Program-made: the position numbers and the translations under genes
Assembly: GCA_002077065.1 (NCBI GenBank)
Contig: NAJO01000017.1
Coordinates: 310,001 to 374,000 of the forward strand
Length of the DNA: 64,000 nt
Direction: 5' to 3'
Origin: Cryoendolithus antarcticus
Lineage: Eukaryota > Ascomycota > Dothideomycetes > Cladosporiales > Cladosporiaceae
Shown here: in pieces, positions 33,086 to 44,630 of the stretch
Layout: each line of letters opens with the position of its first letter
How positions within the stretch are numbered: position 1 is the stretch's first letter
The notes under the pieces: model-generated
Seen by the model: the letters and a program-made list of their open reading frames with translations, nothing else
What the model was told of the DNA's origin: nothing
Databases searched by the model: none

Positions 33086-34264
33086 TCAGTCAAACATCTT
33101 CGCATAAGCCTTCTTCTCCTTCGCCTTCCGGTCCGCAGCAGCCTTTTTCACAGCCGCCAACTCCTTCCCAATGCCCGCATCCTGCGGCGCCAGCTTCCCA
33201 GCTTGCGTGAGCAGATCCAGCGCCTCCTCCTCGTTCTTCGTATCCTTAGCCACCAAACCTTTCCGGTACAACGCTTTGGCCTTCTCAATGTCCGAAATGC
33301 CCTCAATCGCCAGCACATTGTCCGCAGAGCGCGTCGAGCCGGAGAAGTCCTTCAGCTTATACTGCAGCAGCGCCGAATTGGTGTGTAACGAGATCCGCAG
33401 CTTCTTGATCCGCGTCTGCAGCTCCTCTACATCGTTGTCGACCGGCCCATACTCATTCAAATACCGCAGCGCCTTCTGATACTTGCTCAAACCCAGCTCG
33501 TTCTCCCCACCCTTGAAAGCCGCATTCCCCATTCCCTTCAACTCCTCCGCGATCTTCGCGATCTCCTCTCCAGTCCACTCCTCCCCAGCCTTCGCCTGAT
33601 CCTCAGGGAACTCTTCATACGTATCCCCCGTGCTATCCGGTGCCTTCTTCGTGAAATCATCCAGCGAAGCGCCCTCAGGCACTTCCCCACAATCCTCGAT
33701 CTTGACTTCCTCTTCTGGCTTATCGTTCGCGCCAGTCTTGCCGTTCTCGACTTGCCGGATGATGCTCTTGCCCGCTATCACCTCGCCGAAGACGACATGC
33801 TTGCCGTCGAGATGCGGTGTGGGGACTGTAGTGACGAAGAACTGGCTGCCGTTTGTGCCTGGGCCGGCGTTTGCCATGGAGAGGAGGAAGGGTTTCTCGT
33901 GCTTGAGCTCAAAGTTCTCGTCTTCGAATTTCTCGCCGTAGATTGACTCGCCGCCTGTGCCGTTGCCGGCTGTGAAGTCTCCGCCCTGTAGCATGAAGCT
34001 TTTGATCACGCGGTGGAAGGACGAGCCTTTGTAGTGTCTTGAGATCCTCCAGTCAGCTCTCTTATTCATAACCAGTGAGGCCTCGATACCAGCTTACAGA
34101 GGTTTGCCTGACTCCCCATCGCCCTTCTCGCCTGTACAGAGACAGCGGAAGTTCTCCACGGTCTTGGGCACGACATCGTTGTAAAGCTCGAAGACTACCT
34201 TGCCGGCCTTCGCTCCTCCAATGCTGATGTCGAACCAGACGCGAGGGCGAGCGGAGGGTGCCAT
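33086..34264 (-). CDS. cpr6: Peptidyl-prolyl cis-trans isomerase, cyclophilin-40 type (Cpr6/CypD)
   Basis: Hsp90 co-chaperone with prolyl isomerase activity. Exons 34264-34098 and 34037-33086 with a 60-nt intron (GTAAGC..CTCAAG) give 372 aa, the usual length. Cyclophilin domain: [50 protein letters not shown] (catalytic Arg in FHR), [21 protein letters not shown] linker and C-terminal TPR repeats follow ([43 protein letters not shown]), with a basic C terminus ([13 protein letters not shown]). The intron restores SGKPL/HYKGSSF. Confidence 0.95.
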
Positions 34265-34544
34265 GTTTGCGGTGATGAGGGGATCGGGGGAGTGATTAAG
34301 GTAGCTGAGGCAGAGGAACGCTGCACAAATTGAGTGATGGGGTGTTTGTTTACGAAACGGCGACTCTTTGTATCGATCGACCTAATCATGTATATTTTGT
34401 CGAACTTTCTGGAGCTACTCCTCCACCAAGTGACGAGGTGGGGCTGATGCAAACGCAGGCACAGAAGTCACTCTTGGCGCGTAACCATATTGCTTAATGT
34501 TGACATTACTATAAAGACCCCGCCCGGCTCAAGGCGCTCATAGT

Positions 34545-36820
34545 CTAGGTACTTTCCCTTCCCAACTTGCCCAGCTCGCCCAAGAAGCTCCCAGCGTCGA
34601 CCAGCTCCGTGCTTCCATACACTACCCTCTTCCTGGCCACAGCAGCGCCAGAAGCCCCACCAGAGGTCCGTTTCGCCCACTCCTGCAGATTGCCGTACTC
34701 GTCCATGCTCCCACCGCCAACAGTGAATACAATAGCCTCGCTAAAGCCTTGTCTCCGCTGACCGAAGCTTGCTTCAATGCCGCGACTTTGAGCAGTGCCA
34801 GATCGAGCGTCTTTGGCGGTAGGCGGCACAGTGCCTCTGGCATTTGCGCTTCGCGGATCAAAGTACAAGAAGCCTTCGGTCTTCTGCAGAGCGCTTGTGC
34901 TAGCATTCTGCGGGTCCATCAAGCTCTCGGTGATCTTGGTGAGAGTAAGATCCTTGTTGGCGGGTAGGAAGTTTTTGACGCCGGATATGAGATTGTCGAA
35001 GTTTGCGCCGAGGCCAGCGTCCTTAAAGCGGTCTGTGAGGCGAGAGGAAATGCTGCTGAAGCCTCTGAAAAGCTCGGCGGACGTGGACTGAGTGGGTTGA
35101 GGTTGCGTGGGTGCAGAAGTAATCATGGTCATCCGGGTGACTTCGCGTACTCTGTAATCTCGTTAGTGCCATACCACAGTTGGCGAACAGGTCCACATGC
35201 CTTCGAATATATGCCAAAGGTGTTATGTCGACTTCAGACTTCTTGAGTGCCTCCTCGAAGCGCTCCATGTCCGCTCTTGACACTTCTTGCTCGGTGCTCA
35301 AGAACCAGATAATGAATAATCGGAGCTTGTCTGCTGCCTCTTTACCCTTGTCTGAATCGTTGATGAGCTCCAGTATCTGTGCTTTCGTCTGCTTTTTGAT
35401 GTCTTCCTCCAGCTGGAAGAAGTTGTCAAGCTGACGATCTTTGATCCCCTTCAGGAGTGCGGTGGCGATGTTCATATGCATGTCTAGTAATGCCTTTCGC
35501 TCTCGTAGTTCTGGCAGCAGCGTGATGGCTGCTTTCAGGTGCTGAGCAGAGGCTCCGGTATCGTTCTGCAAATCCTCGATCGAGTTGGCTCCAGTCTTCT
35601 TCGTGACCTCTGCCGCATCGTCCTTGTACCGTGTGAGCTCGGCGTCGATGTCTTCTGCGACTTGCGGAAATGGCACACTGGCATTCTTATTCCAGAAGAA
35701 GTCGCTTTGCGTAAGGTCGTATGACTTTTTCGTGCTACCTTTCGAGGGATCCGCCTCGTCCACTGGCATCTCTACAGTGATGCGATTCAGACGCATGCTA
35801 AGCACATCATGTATGAGTGACTGGTAGGTCCACGAATGTGACAACATTGGTACAAGGTCCACGTTGCGATCCACAATAATTAGCACAGGTCGGGAGGAGG
35901 TTGCGACAGCTCCATTGGCAGATGTCTTGGTAGAGAAGAGATTGTCCTTGGCATTGAGAATGTGATCTCGAAGCTTGCGGTCCAGCTTTGCGGCGATCAT
36001 CTCAGCTGCACCACCTTTCGGACATCGTATGATGGGAATCGTGCCCATTGTGACCGCCACACTGAACAAACCAGACATGATTCGGTCGACGTTCGCGTCC
36101 ATCTCGTCATCGCTGATCTGTGCACTGTTCATGGCCCAGTAGGTGTCCTTGCCCATGCCCAGACTGAAGAGGTTCGGCTCGCTCACGATGAAGTTCAGAT
36201 ACTGGTCGTAGACCTGACTTATACTCTCCGATGTGCCAGCTTGTGCAGTCTGGGACGCAAAGTCCTCCAGCAGAGGTCTTGAGATAGAGGTCAAGAAGTT
36301 GATGTATGCAGGCGAGTACAAGCCTGCCTGAAGGTCCTTCGTGATAAGCTCCAGGTTCTTCGCCGTAGGCTCAACGAAGTAGATGACCGGTACATCTGGA
36401 ATAGGATGTCGGTTGGCATTGATATTTCTGACATCCGACTGTCAGCGCTCGCTGTTTGCAAGTCTCAGCATGCGTGTGAGCAAAAACTCGAAATTGGGAC
36501 GTACAGGTGTATGGTTATTCCCCATCCTCGCAAGTCGTTCACTCGTAGCACGCTGCTTATCACATCGCTTCCGAGTCCGTCAAACACGAGCACTTTCCAT
36601 ATCGGCTCGCCATCCGAGTTGAGAATGGGTGTCGACTTGGGGATCAGGCCATTCGAAGAGGGCGACTCATGGTGTAGCTCGGTCTCCTGAGGAACGTGAT
36701 TGAGGTTTAGTATGCGCTCGATTGAGGCTACACACTGATCAGCATACTGCCAGGCGCATTCCTCGCTATGCTGTACCAACCTACTTGTCGATCGCGGAGG
36801 CTTTGATATGTGGAAGACAT
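34545..36820 (-). CDS. sly1: Sec1/Munc18-family protein Sly1
   Basis: SM protein that binds the syntaxin Sed5 and drives ER-Golgi and intra-Golgi SNARE fusion. Four exons: 36820-36781, 36727-36505, 36427-35201 and 35151-34545 (698 aa). Exon 1 encodes only 13 residues ([13 protein letters not shown]) and splices through a weak GTTGGT donor to [10 protein letters not shown]. Other landmarks: [83 protein letters not shown]. The third intron (35152-35200, 49 nt) fits only as GC-AG: AAG/GCATGT..CACTAACG..TTACAG joins AYIRR to VREVTRMTM in frame, while nearby GT donors break the frame or give introns too short. The C terminus is ..[17 protein letters not shown].. Confidence 0.94.
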
Positions 36821-37495
36821 CGTTGCGTTGGCTGCGTACCAGCCGAGCTTTGGACTACTGCATTTGATATTCTGGAGGACGGGCGAGAACAGCTCTCACG
36901 GACAGTATATTGCAGATACGTCTTCACTACCACCTGTTCTCTCTTTCACCTGCAGTGAATGCCAGAGAGTCGCGGCTGCCAAGGTCCACACGAGTCACGC
37001 GGTACCTGCCGCTCCCGCAATCAAACAATGACTTCCACCGACGTGCTCTTCTGCTCCTCTCCATCACGCACCACCACCACAACATCCCCCCTTCACAACA
37101 TCGACACTGCGTGGGCAAGACCGCCTACACTTCTCATCATCCCTTACTGCTTGATCTGATCACTGGCACTCGCCAGTCGCGTATGTGCCGGCAGTGATCT
37201 TGAGGTGGCCATTGAACGTAGCAGATTGCGCCCGGTGAAGGCACATCACGACGCATACAGTCGCGGTGTACGGCATTTAAGCCTCACTACTCACGCTCTT
37301 TACTTCACAGCTACTCTTGATACTCAGCTCAGCGCGTCGGAATCTCCTGTAATCGGTGTCATCAGCGTTCTAAAGACGCGACATCAGCGTGCGCGGGAGG
37401 CGAGTTTGCCTCGCATTTGAGTCAAAGAGGCTGAATGCGGCAGTCGACGTGCACAGACCACCTTCATCTTGAGTACACAATCGCCAACCTCGAAG
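36821..37495. other. Divergent intergenic region, SLY1 / PNUTS-like gene
   Basis: 675 bp between the two ATGs, so it holds both promoters. Short frames here are not protein-like. No known site recognised. Confidence 0.4.
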
Positions 37496-40400
37496 ATGGA
37501 TCAAATGCCACGCGGTAACGAGAACTACGCCAACGGCAATCAATATGGGGATAGTCAGGGCCTCCCATATGACACTCTGTTTCCTGCCGACAACGAGACT
37601 TCGTTTGACGAGCCTCGTTGGGGCGTAAACACTAGCAATTCTTACAATACTCTGTCACGTGCCTCCAATCAAGCGCCAAGCTGGCCTCAGACTGCATCAC
37701 ACCTTTCTGCTCCCAATGCACACGGAACATATCACATTCCCTCGGAGACATACGGCCGATTGCCAGTACACAGTCCTGCACCTTACACGCAGGGTAGTGT
37801 TTATGGCAACTTCAATGGCGCCGATCAAGCCTATCAACAGCAATATGTACAGCATGTTCCGCCACAGAATCTGCAAGCATTTCAGAGCTACCACAAGCAA
37901 GCCGTCCATGCTCCAACGATCGCACCTCAGGCCCTTGCTCCACCTCAACGGGCTATACCTCAACGGCTGATCGACCCGGCTTTGGCAAACCCATCGAATG
38001 CCTCCAATACTCAAGTCGTCACAGATAACCAAGATGCCTTGATCCGAGCCATCCCGAAAGGAGGCGACAATGGACGATTCCTTACAATTGACTTCACGCA
38101 ATTGCTTAGAGCTACTAATGCCGAGCGCATCGCTCCTTACGCCAACCTTGGTGGCCAACAGCAGGAATTCCCTGTTAATCGAGCTACAGTCCTGCCAGCC
38201 TATGCAAGGCGTCACTCCCGAAATGACTTGAAGCGTCTCGCGAAGAACGACCCAAAACTCGTGGCCAAGCTCAGCTCGAAGCAGCCAAAGTCTGTGGTTG
38301 CCCCTCGTATCGGCCAAGTTGCAGCAAATGGTGCACGACTGGATCTGACGCAGGTAGCAAACGGCATCAAGTACGAAGGCGATGAGAGCAGCAGCGACAG
38401 TAGTTCGGATGATTCCGATGTGTCACTCTACTCCGACGAAGAGGAGGCTACGGCCGGCACGCCCCTGCCCTCGAAGCGACCCGATGACGACCCCAAGGCA
38501 GCAGTCGAATATGATGTGATCAAGGCGCTCTGGCGCAATAAGAAGCAGACCATCGAGGCTCAGAGTATCCGTGACGGTCTCAAGGATTTCTGGGAAGTCG
38601 TGAAGACCATTAGAGACCGATGGAAGGCTGATGGCGAGGCTGTCAAGGCGGCCGAGGGCAAGAAGCAAGTTGGTGATCTGCCTCTACTGAAGAGCCGAGT
38701 GAAGGCGCAGCGGGAGATGATCGAGGTAGCGTTCAGGACTGCAATGAAGCATGGCTTCAAGCAGATTGTTGAGTTGTAAGTTGACATCCCTTCCTCGTTT
38801 CGAGCTAACCTGATACCTGTGTTGAACATCTGCATCGGCTACTTCGTATTTTGGCTTGTGAGGCGCGGTGCCACAGTCATTGTCCGCTTGTTTATTACAG
38901 CGTTGCCTGCTTTCACCATGATGTGATGCACCTGGCGCGTTTGTGGCGTCACAGATTTCTGAACCTGGACATCATGTTTTGTGACTAAGTGTCGCGAGCA
39001 GAACATATTGAGTGTTGTACACATATACTGCTTCTACATAATCATCGTGCGCGCAATTAGCAAGACTACTCGTTCACATGGAATCATTTCGTACTCTCGA
39101 TTCAACACCCATGCTGACTTGCGCTGTCCAGATTCTCCGAAAACCAATCTCTGCTTTTTCTGTGCCACCAATTCCTTCTGGACCGCGCAAAGGTCGAGGA
39201 GTGGCACAGTAGCCTGTCACACATCATACTGGAAACGCTGGCTACTACAACGTCGATCACAGAAGAGAAGCTGATCAAAACTCACCTGATCAAATCGCTC
39301 ACATCTTACGCCAAGTCCGGACATGCGAAACTCAGGTTCTATGCAAAACGAATGCTCGAAGCCGCCGCCGCCGCCGCTGCTTCGCCGACCAATGCGGTCT
39401 CGAGGAAGGCAGAGCCTGAATCTACCGCTGGCGTGAAGCGATCATCTGCTGTAGCGGGCAATGCAGTACCGGCCGCCGCATCGAAGAGACCAGCGACCAA
39501 TGGCGTAGTCGCGGCAACGAAGACAGCGGGCACTGTGAAGAAGGCAGGCACTAGTCTCGATGCCGTCAAGAAGCCAGTCACCCCAGCAACAACCGCAGCC
39601 GTGAAGCCCAAGGCAGTCGTGGCCAAGCCATCTGGGTTCTTCAATCTGCAGTCTGCGGCCAAGAAACCCGGAACCTCTAACGCCGAGAAGGCTGCAAAGC
39701 CGGCCGACCGCAAGCCCGTAATCAGTACCAACGCAAAGCCCGCTTTTAATTTGGCTGAAACCCTCGCGAACTTGGGCAAGCCGAGAGAGGAACCGAAGAA
39801 GGCCGAGCCAAAGCCCGAGGCACCGCGGGAAGTCATCTCGCCCGAGAAAGAGGCAAAGCGCGCAGCGAGACTGTCACGTGGAGCGACCAATGTCCGCTTC
39901 AAGGACGGATCCGATCTTGTGCAGATCCGCATCTTCGAGCACGACCCAGCTGAGGAGATAGATCACGATGCCAGTCAAGTCCGTGACGTCAAGGATGTCG
40001 GGGGCGAAGGTCGTATGCTCAAGCAGCATCAAGAACAGATGGATGTTGATGACGACGACGACTCTGACGATGAAAGCAAGGCCAAGTTCAAGGCTTTCCA
40101 CTTGCCGAAGGATATCGACTTCAGTCCCGTGGACCCGGAGGAGCGCAATAGGCTTTACGCACCGTACGGTGGTGGACCATTGAAGGCAGACTCACCCGAG
40201 ACTGTGCAACGGAAACAGTACGAGGCAAGTACCTTGATGGTCTTCTACACCGATGCAAGCGAGATCCCGCCAAACCCTAGAGAGCCGGCAGACCCAAACA
40301 ATGGTGAGCAGCTCAGCAACTCGAAGCAGTTCGGTGGTCCACCCGAGAGATATATTACACGCGGTCGTCAAAAGAGTCAGCAGCGCGCTGCTACTGCATT

Positions 40401-40902
40401 CAGGTATATGCCGCCTGCCATGCCAGGCTTCAACCCTCATCAGCAGATTCCTCCGGGCCCCCAAGTGCAAGCTCCTCCAGTACCTACAGGCGGAGCTACG
40501 GACATCCAAGCACTTCTCAAGACCTTGGCAGCCAATGGTCTAATGGCACCCCAGCCGCCGGCACCTCAACCTCTTGCCGCGCCGCCCATGCAGATGCCTG
40601 CCTTTCCCGGCTTCCCCATACCTCAGAACTTCCCTCCGCCACCTCCGAATCTGCCCAAGCTAGCAAATGGTGAGCCAGATCTTGCCGCCATCCTCGCCAC
40701 CCTGCAAGCTTCCAGCGCGCAGCCGCAGCAACAGCCGAATTTCGCCGGTTTCCCTATCTATCAGCCACCACCTGCTGGCATGTCTGGAGGTGAAGGCAAG
40801 AATGATGGCGCTAAGCACCCCTTTTACAAGACGAAAGTGTGCAGCTATTGGCAGGAAGGCAAGTGCAAGAAAGGGGCCGAGTGTAGTTATCTGCATGAGT
40901 AG
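37496..40902 (+). CDS. PNUTS-like protein: TFIIS N-domain, PP1-docking motif, CCCH zinc finger
   Basis: Resembles PNUTS/PPP1R10 of animals and Ppn1 of fission yeast, PP1-binding subunits acting with the cleavage/polyadenylation machinery at transcription termination. Exons 37496-38775 and 39132-40902 give 1016 aa. The N-terminal 330 residues are Gln/Pro/Asn-rich. A TFIIS-N/LW-like helical domain (~338-520) spans the intron: ..AMKHGFKQIVE/LFSENQSLLFLC.. to AKSGHAKLRFYAKRMLEAAA. At ~680, NVRFKDGSDLVQIRIFEHDP aligns in layout with the PP1-binding segment of PNUTS (VxF, then hydrophobics and acids). The protein ends in one zinc finger, C-X7-C-X5-C-X3-H (FYKTKVCSYWQEGKCKKGAE, then CSYLHE). The 356-nt intron is by far the longest here. 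The name is inferred from architecture. Confidence 0.82.
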
Positions 40903-41220
40903 CATTCAGCATCTGATGAACATACCTTGGAGAACACTTCTAAGAAAAGCAAGACCAAGAAGGCAATCGATAGCAGCGAGAAGGTCGGAAAGCAGCCGAA
41001 GAAGGTGGCTGAAGAGCTCCGATGCCCTCTCTGGGTAGGTCACGGTCTGGGAACGAAGGGCCAGAGCTGCAAACATAAGCGTCGTGAGCTCAAGGCTTTG
41101 GAGACAGCAGAGAAGATGCGCAATTACATGAAAACCATGAGGCATAAGCTGTATGTTCAGCGCCAGGGGTTCGTGTGCAGGTGCGACGTGTGCGATTCGG
41201 ATGATGACCATGAGGTCTAG
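40903..41220 (+). other. In-frame open extension after the PNUTS-like stop
   Basis: Directly after TAG 40900-40902 the same frame stays open for 105 codons to TAG 41218-41220. No ATG occurs in frame until KMRNYM, about 70 codons in. Content looks protein-like: Lys-rich (KKSKTKKAIDSSEKVGKQPK), then two Cys pairs (CPLWVGHGLGTKGQSC; CRCDVC) and an acidic end (DSDDDHEV). It may be a readthrough extension, an old C terminus cut off by a nonsense change, part of a small separate gene, or chance. Confidence 0.4.
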
Positions 41221-42048
41221 ATGGACTGCGTGGACGAGTAGCTGTAGAGAAGGAGCAGCAATGGGTTTGCGACTCTGTATCGCTTCGAAGCTGAGTGTGT
41301 GGAGGCAGCTGGTAGCATATGAGAGCTTTAAGACAACACTGCTAGCAACATACTCAGGTCCGTGTCCTATGTACTCGATCAGTAGCGTAGCTATAGCGTA
41401 GTGATCACTTCATCATACATGCTTAATTACTCTCATGTCATCGTAGCCACAATGCTGTCGGGTGAAGCAGGCCCCTTCGCCACTATCGTACATGCACCTG
41501 GCAGCACGGGCCAAGCATTTGTCGAGGTCACTTCGAAACAAACACAGACTCCACACTCGCAACTATCAACGCAACACCGCCCTCCACATCGCCGTTGCGA
41601 AAGTACTCAGCGATGTCAGCACATCCATTGCGCCTATCGCGCCGAGTGGAGCAGTCGTACAAAAGCCTCGAACTGCCGCTTCCACGTCTCACTCCGACGC
41701 ACCGCGGGTAATAATCCAAAGACAGTGCCATCGTTATTAAAACAGCGATCGAGAGCGCCTTCTCTTCGAGACTGTGACTCTGCGACAACAGGCAGGGTAG
41801 CACTCACGCATGCCTGAGTGAGCTGCGAACGAATGAGCTATGCCGGACTCACTGCTTGCCATGAGCAGCGTGACTTTCACTTCACTCGAAGTCATCACTC
41901 TACAAAGTCTCACTGGTAGAGGAAGTCTATCACGCGGAATTACAGGTTGATCCCTAGGCCGTACATTTCGTTCCTGTTGAACGTGTTTCTTCCTTGAACC
42001 AAAACAACAACTCACGGCCAGATCGTTTAAGAGATTCAAACTTACACA
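41221..42048. other. Intergenic region
   Basis: 828 bp between two plus-strand genes. A 138-codon frame at 41401-41817 has no family resemblance and unlikely composition. No feature recognised. Confidence 0.4.
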
Positions 42049-42971
42049 ATGGCAGCAACACGGACAGAAGCTATCCGCAAAGCAATCGCTGGGTGAGATC
42101 TTCCACACTGTTTCTGCATGCCGCTTGCCTGACTTTGCTGCAGGTTACGTAACATTGACGAGCTTTGCGACTTCGAGATCAAATGCGGATCATACTCCTT
42201 CAAGGTGCACAAGGTTATTCTTGCAGCGCAGTCCGAGTACTTCCGGACCGTATTCAAGACGGGCGGATTCGAGGTAGGATGTCAGCACCTCGAGTAGGAA
42301 CGGAGCCGCTGACTGTCTCACAGGAAGGTCAGGAGTGCAGCATTGCCCTCAAAGCAGCTGAAAGTGGCTCACACGAGGTCGACGATGCTTGCGACAATCC
42401 GGAGATCATCAAGATCATGGTCGACTATTTCTACAAGCACGATTACAAGGTGAAGAATCACGTGAATGCGACGCCTCAGCCAGCAGCGACGAAGCCCACC
42501 CCATCTGGTCTTAGAGGCTCTGCCTATCGTGCGCATATTGCGAAAGTCGCGAGCAGTCAGAAGCGCGCAAGACCTTCTGACTCTTCTGACGACGAAGCAT
42601 CCAATGTCGTTGGGAGCGATAGTCCTAAGACTGTGCAGCCCTTGACACTAGCCTCGAATGGCACCAAGGATACACAGCTTCTGGAACATGCTGCGGTGTT
42701 TGCGACGGCTACAAGATATCAGGTGACTGGCTTACAGCAGCTGGCGGCCGAAAAATTCAAAGTCGCACTCACAACCGGCTGGAACCATATAGCTATGGCC
42801 AACGTGATCTCATTCGTGTTTGCGTCGACGCCTACTACGGCACCTGCGATTCGAGATCTCATCGTGGCCACTCTACTTTGCAGCAAGGCTCTCGCGGAGA
42901 GAATCGACGTCGAGACAGCAGTGTCCTCGATCGATTCGCTGGCCTATACGCTGTTCAGAAAGAAGTTCTGA
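42049..42971 (+). CDS. BTB/POZ-domain protein
   Basis: Putative adaptor or dimerisation protein of the large fungal BTB family. Three exons, 42049-42092, 42144-42273 and 42324-42971, with introns of 51 and 50 nt, give 273 aa. The splices build a standard BTB start: MAATRTEAIRKAIAG/LRNIDELCDFEIKCGSYSF, KVHKVILAAQSEYFRTVFKT, GGFE/EGQECSIAL, NPEIIKIMVDYFYKHDY. A Ser/Asp-rich acidic linker (RARPSDSSDDEASN) follows, then a helical C-terminal part (HAAVFATATRYQVTGLQQLA) typical of the BACK-like extension. It is intact, unlike the other BTB gene at 20487-21600, and the two share little beyond the fold. Confidence 0.88.
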
Positions 42972-43317
42972 GCTGCCAAGGTTGGGGTCTATGGAGGCTG
43001 TATTGAAAGCACCTCAGGCAAACGGTGTGTGGTATTGAAGCAGGGAGGCGAGAAAGAGCCGTGAATGGTCGGAGTCGACAGCAGAGACCGATGCATAGCC
43101 TGCGTGGGCTTCCTTGCTGAACACGTGCCAGCATAAGGAAGTTCCAGAGAGGCTATTGCCGGTGGTACCCCGTGGTGTCTATAAGCTGGTAGATTTGGGC
43201 CAGGGCTCGTTTGCTAGTCTCCATGATTGTTTCTACAGTCAAAGGTATGTAGAACTACTCACGGTGTTCACGATCTGGGAGATTTCAACATGAGTACACA
43301 CGAGCTGAGAGCCGACC
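42972..43317. other. Intergenic: BTB 3' side and metalloprotease promoter
   Basis: 346 bp with no recognised feature. Confidence 0.4.
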
Positions 43318-44630
43318 ATGTCAAGTACTACTTCCTTGATTCTGCTCTTGCTGAATGTCATGCTTTTCCTTCGCAACAGGTCTGAACTCCCTAGGATCGA
43401 TACTGTTGCAAAGTCCCTACACCCGAATGCGTCCGCTGTGACGAGGCGCTGGATAGGCGTTCAGCCGATCAAAGACAACAAAGTCATTGGTGGTTACGGC
43501 CCATGGCCAGTCCTGTGCGCGGGACCCCAACAGACGCAGCCTGTGCGCTTCTGCTTCAAGGACGACCGATCAGAAAGGAACCTCCAACCCATACTCGACA
43601 AAGCGATCGCCAAATGGGCACATGCTATGACAGTCTCAACGATGGCTATCGTCCCTGACAACGCTGATACACTCTCATGCAGCGACCCGAAGGTCAGAGA
43701 CGACGCTCTCGTCATCGTTGACGGAACGAAAGATGGTAATGACGAGTATAATTGGAACGAATGCAGCACAGAAAGTGCTACCACAGGCTACGACTATGCT
43801 GGGAAGCAGCCTGGCCGACATCTACTTACGTTCTGTCACTTGATTCCAAGAGAAGACTCGACTCATGACAAGGCTGTGAAGGCTATGACACATGAACTTG
43901 GGCATGTGATGGGACTGAATCAGTGAGCTGGCCGCTCATACTCACGATAGACGACCAGTACTGACCGTGGCAGCGAACATCAGCGACCTGATCGCGACAA
44001 TTACCTCACCTTTCACTGCGAGAACCTCGATGGCTACTCCAAGGCTGTGGCAGACGTCAAGATAGACGAGCATGCATTGTTCGACGACGACATGAACGAC
44101 GATGCTCGTGTGCGTGTAGTGTGAGTGTCTTCAGTGTTGCATCCATCCGCCTGCACTTTCATCTATATCGTACGAATCGAAAGGCTGATCAATGTCCATA
44201 CAGATGTGCAGACGATGTCGCAGCCGGCACCTACCTCCCCTCGGCCCTCTCCTTCCTCCGTCCCCAGGACGTCCGCTCGAAAGCCCAACGTCGCAAATGG
44301 AAAGCCTACCAGAACAGCCAGAAATTCGACATCGACAGCATCATGATCTACGACTCCTTTTCTGGCTCACCAGCGGGCACAAACCTGGATGACCACAAGA
44401 AGTGGGTGCTGACCAGAAAGGACGGAGGTGCGGTAGTGCAGGGAGGCGATGTCGATGCTGTGAAGGCGAAGGTGAGTGAGGGCGATGTGAAGGCCGTGGC
44501 GAGGCTCTATCCCAAGCCTGGGGTGCAGGAAGGGCTGCGGGAGTGGGATGTGGCGATGGGACGGAGGCTGAAGGTCCTGATTAGGGGACTAGAGCATGTA
44601 GTCGACCCGCCGAGGAAGGCGAGCAGATGA
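43318..44630 (+). CDS. Astacin-like (M12A) zinc metalloprotease, probably secreted
   Basis: Predicted zinc endopeptidase. Three exons, 43318-43922, 43974-44120 and 44204-44630, with introns of 51 and 83 nt, give 392 aa. A hydrophobic N terminus (SLILLLLNVMLFL) is a likely signal peptide. Across intron 1 the sequence becomes HELGHVMGLN/HEHQRPDRD, the full HExxHxxGxxHExxRxDRD astacin signature (His192, Glu193, His196, His202). The codon for the third zinc ligand is itself split by the intron (CA/C). A Met-turn follows (DSIMIYDSF, cf. SxMxY). The region between, with paired Cys (CAGPQQ, RFCFKDD, HCENL, VVCADD), fits a disulphide-stabilised secreted protein. Substrate unknown. No paired inhibitor or cluster partner is seen. 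Confidence 0.85.

Noticed and set aside
38900..39000. Extra exon inside the long PNUTS-like intron
   Set aside because: A TTATTACAG acceptor-like site exists, but no following frame fits between the two halves of the TFIIS-N-like domain, which already join smoothly.
39352..40902. Separate gene starting at ATG 39352
   Set aside because: The frame upstream (39132-39351) encodes the end of the TFIIS-N-like helical domain and joins exon 1 in phase, so this ATG is internal.
10828..41220. Reassigned stop codons (TAA/TAG read as sense) as an explanation for the three in-frame stops
   Set aside because: All other genes end at ordinary TAA/TAG/TGA at family-expected positions, so a code change is not supported; local nonsense changes or readthrough are simpler.
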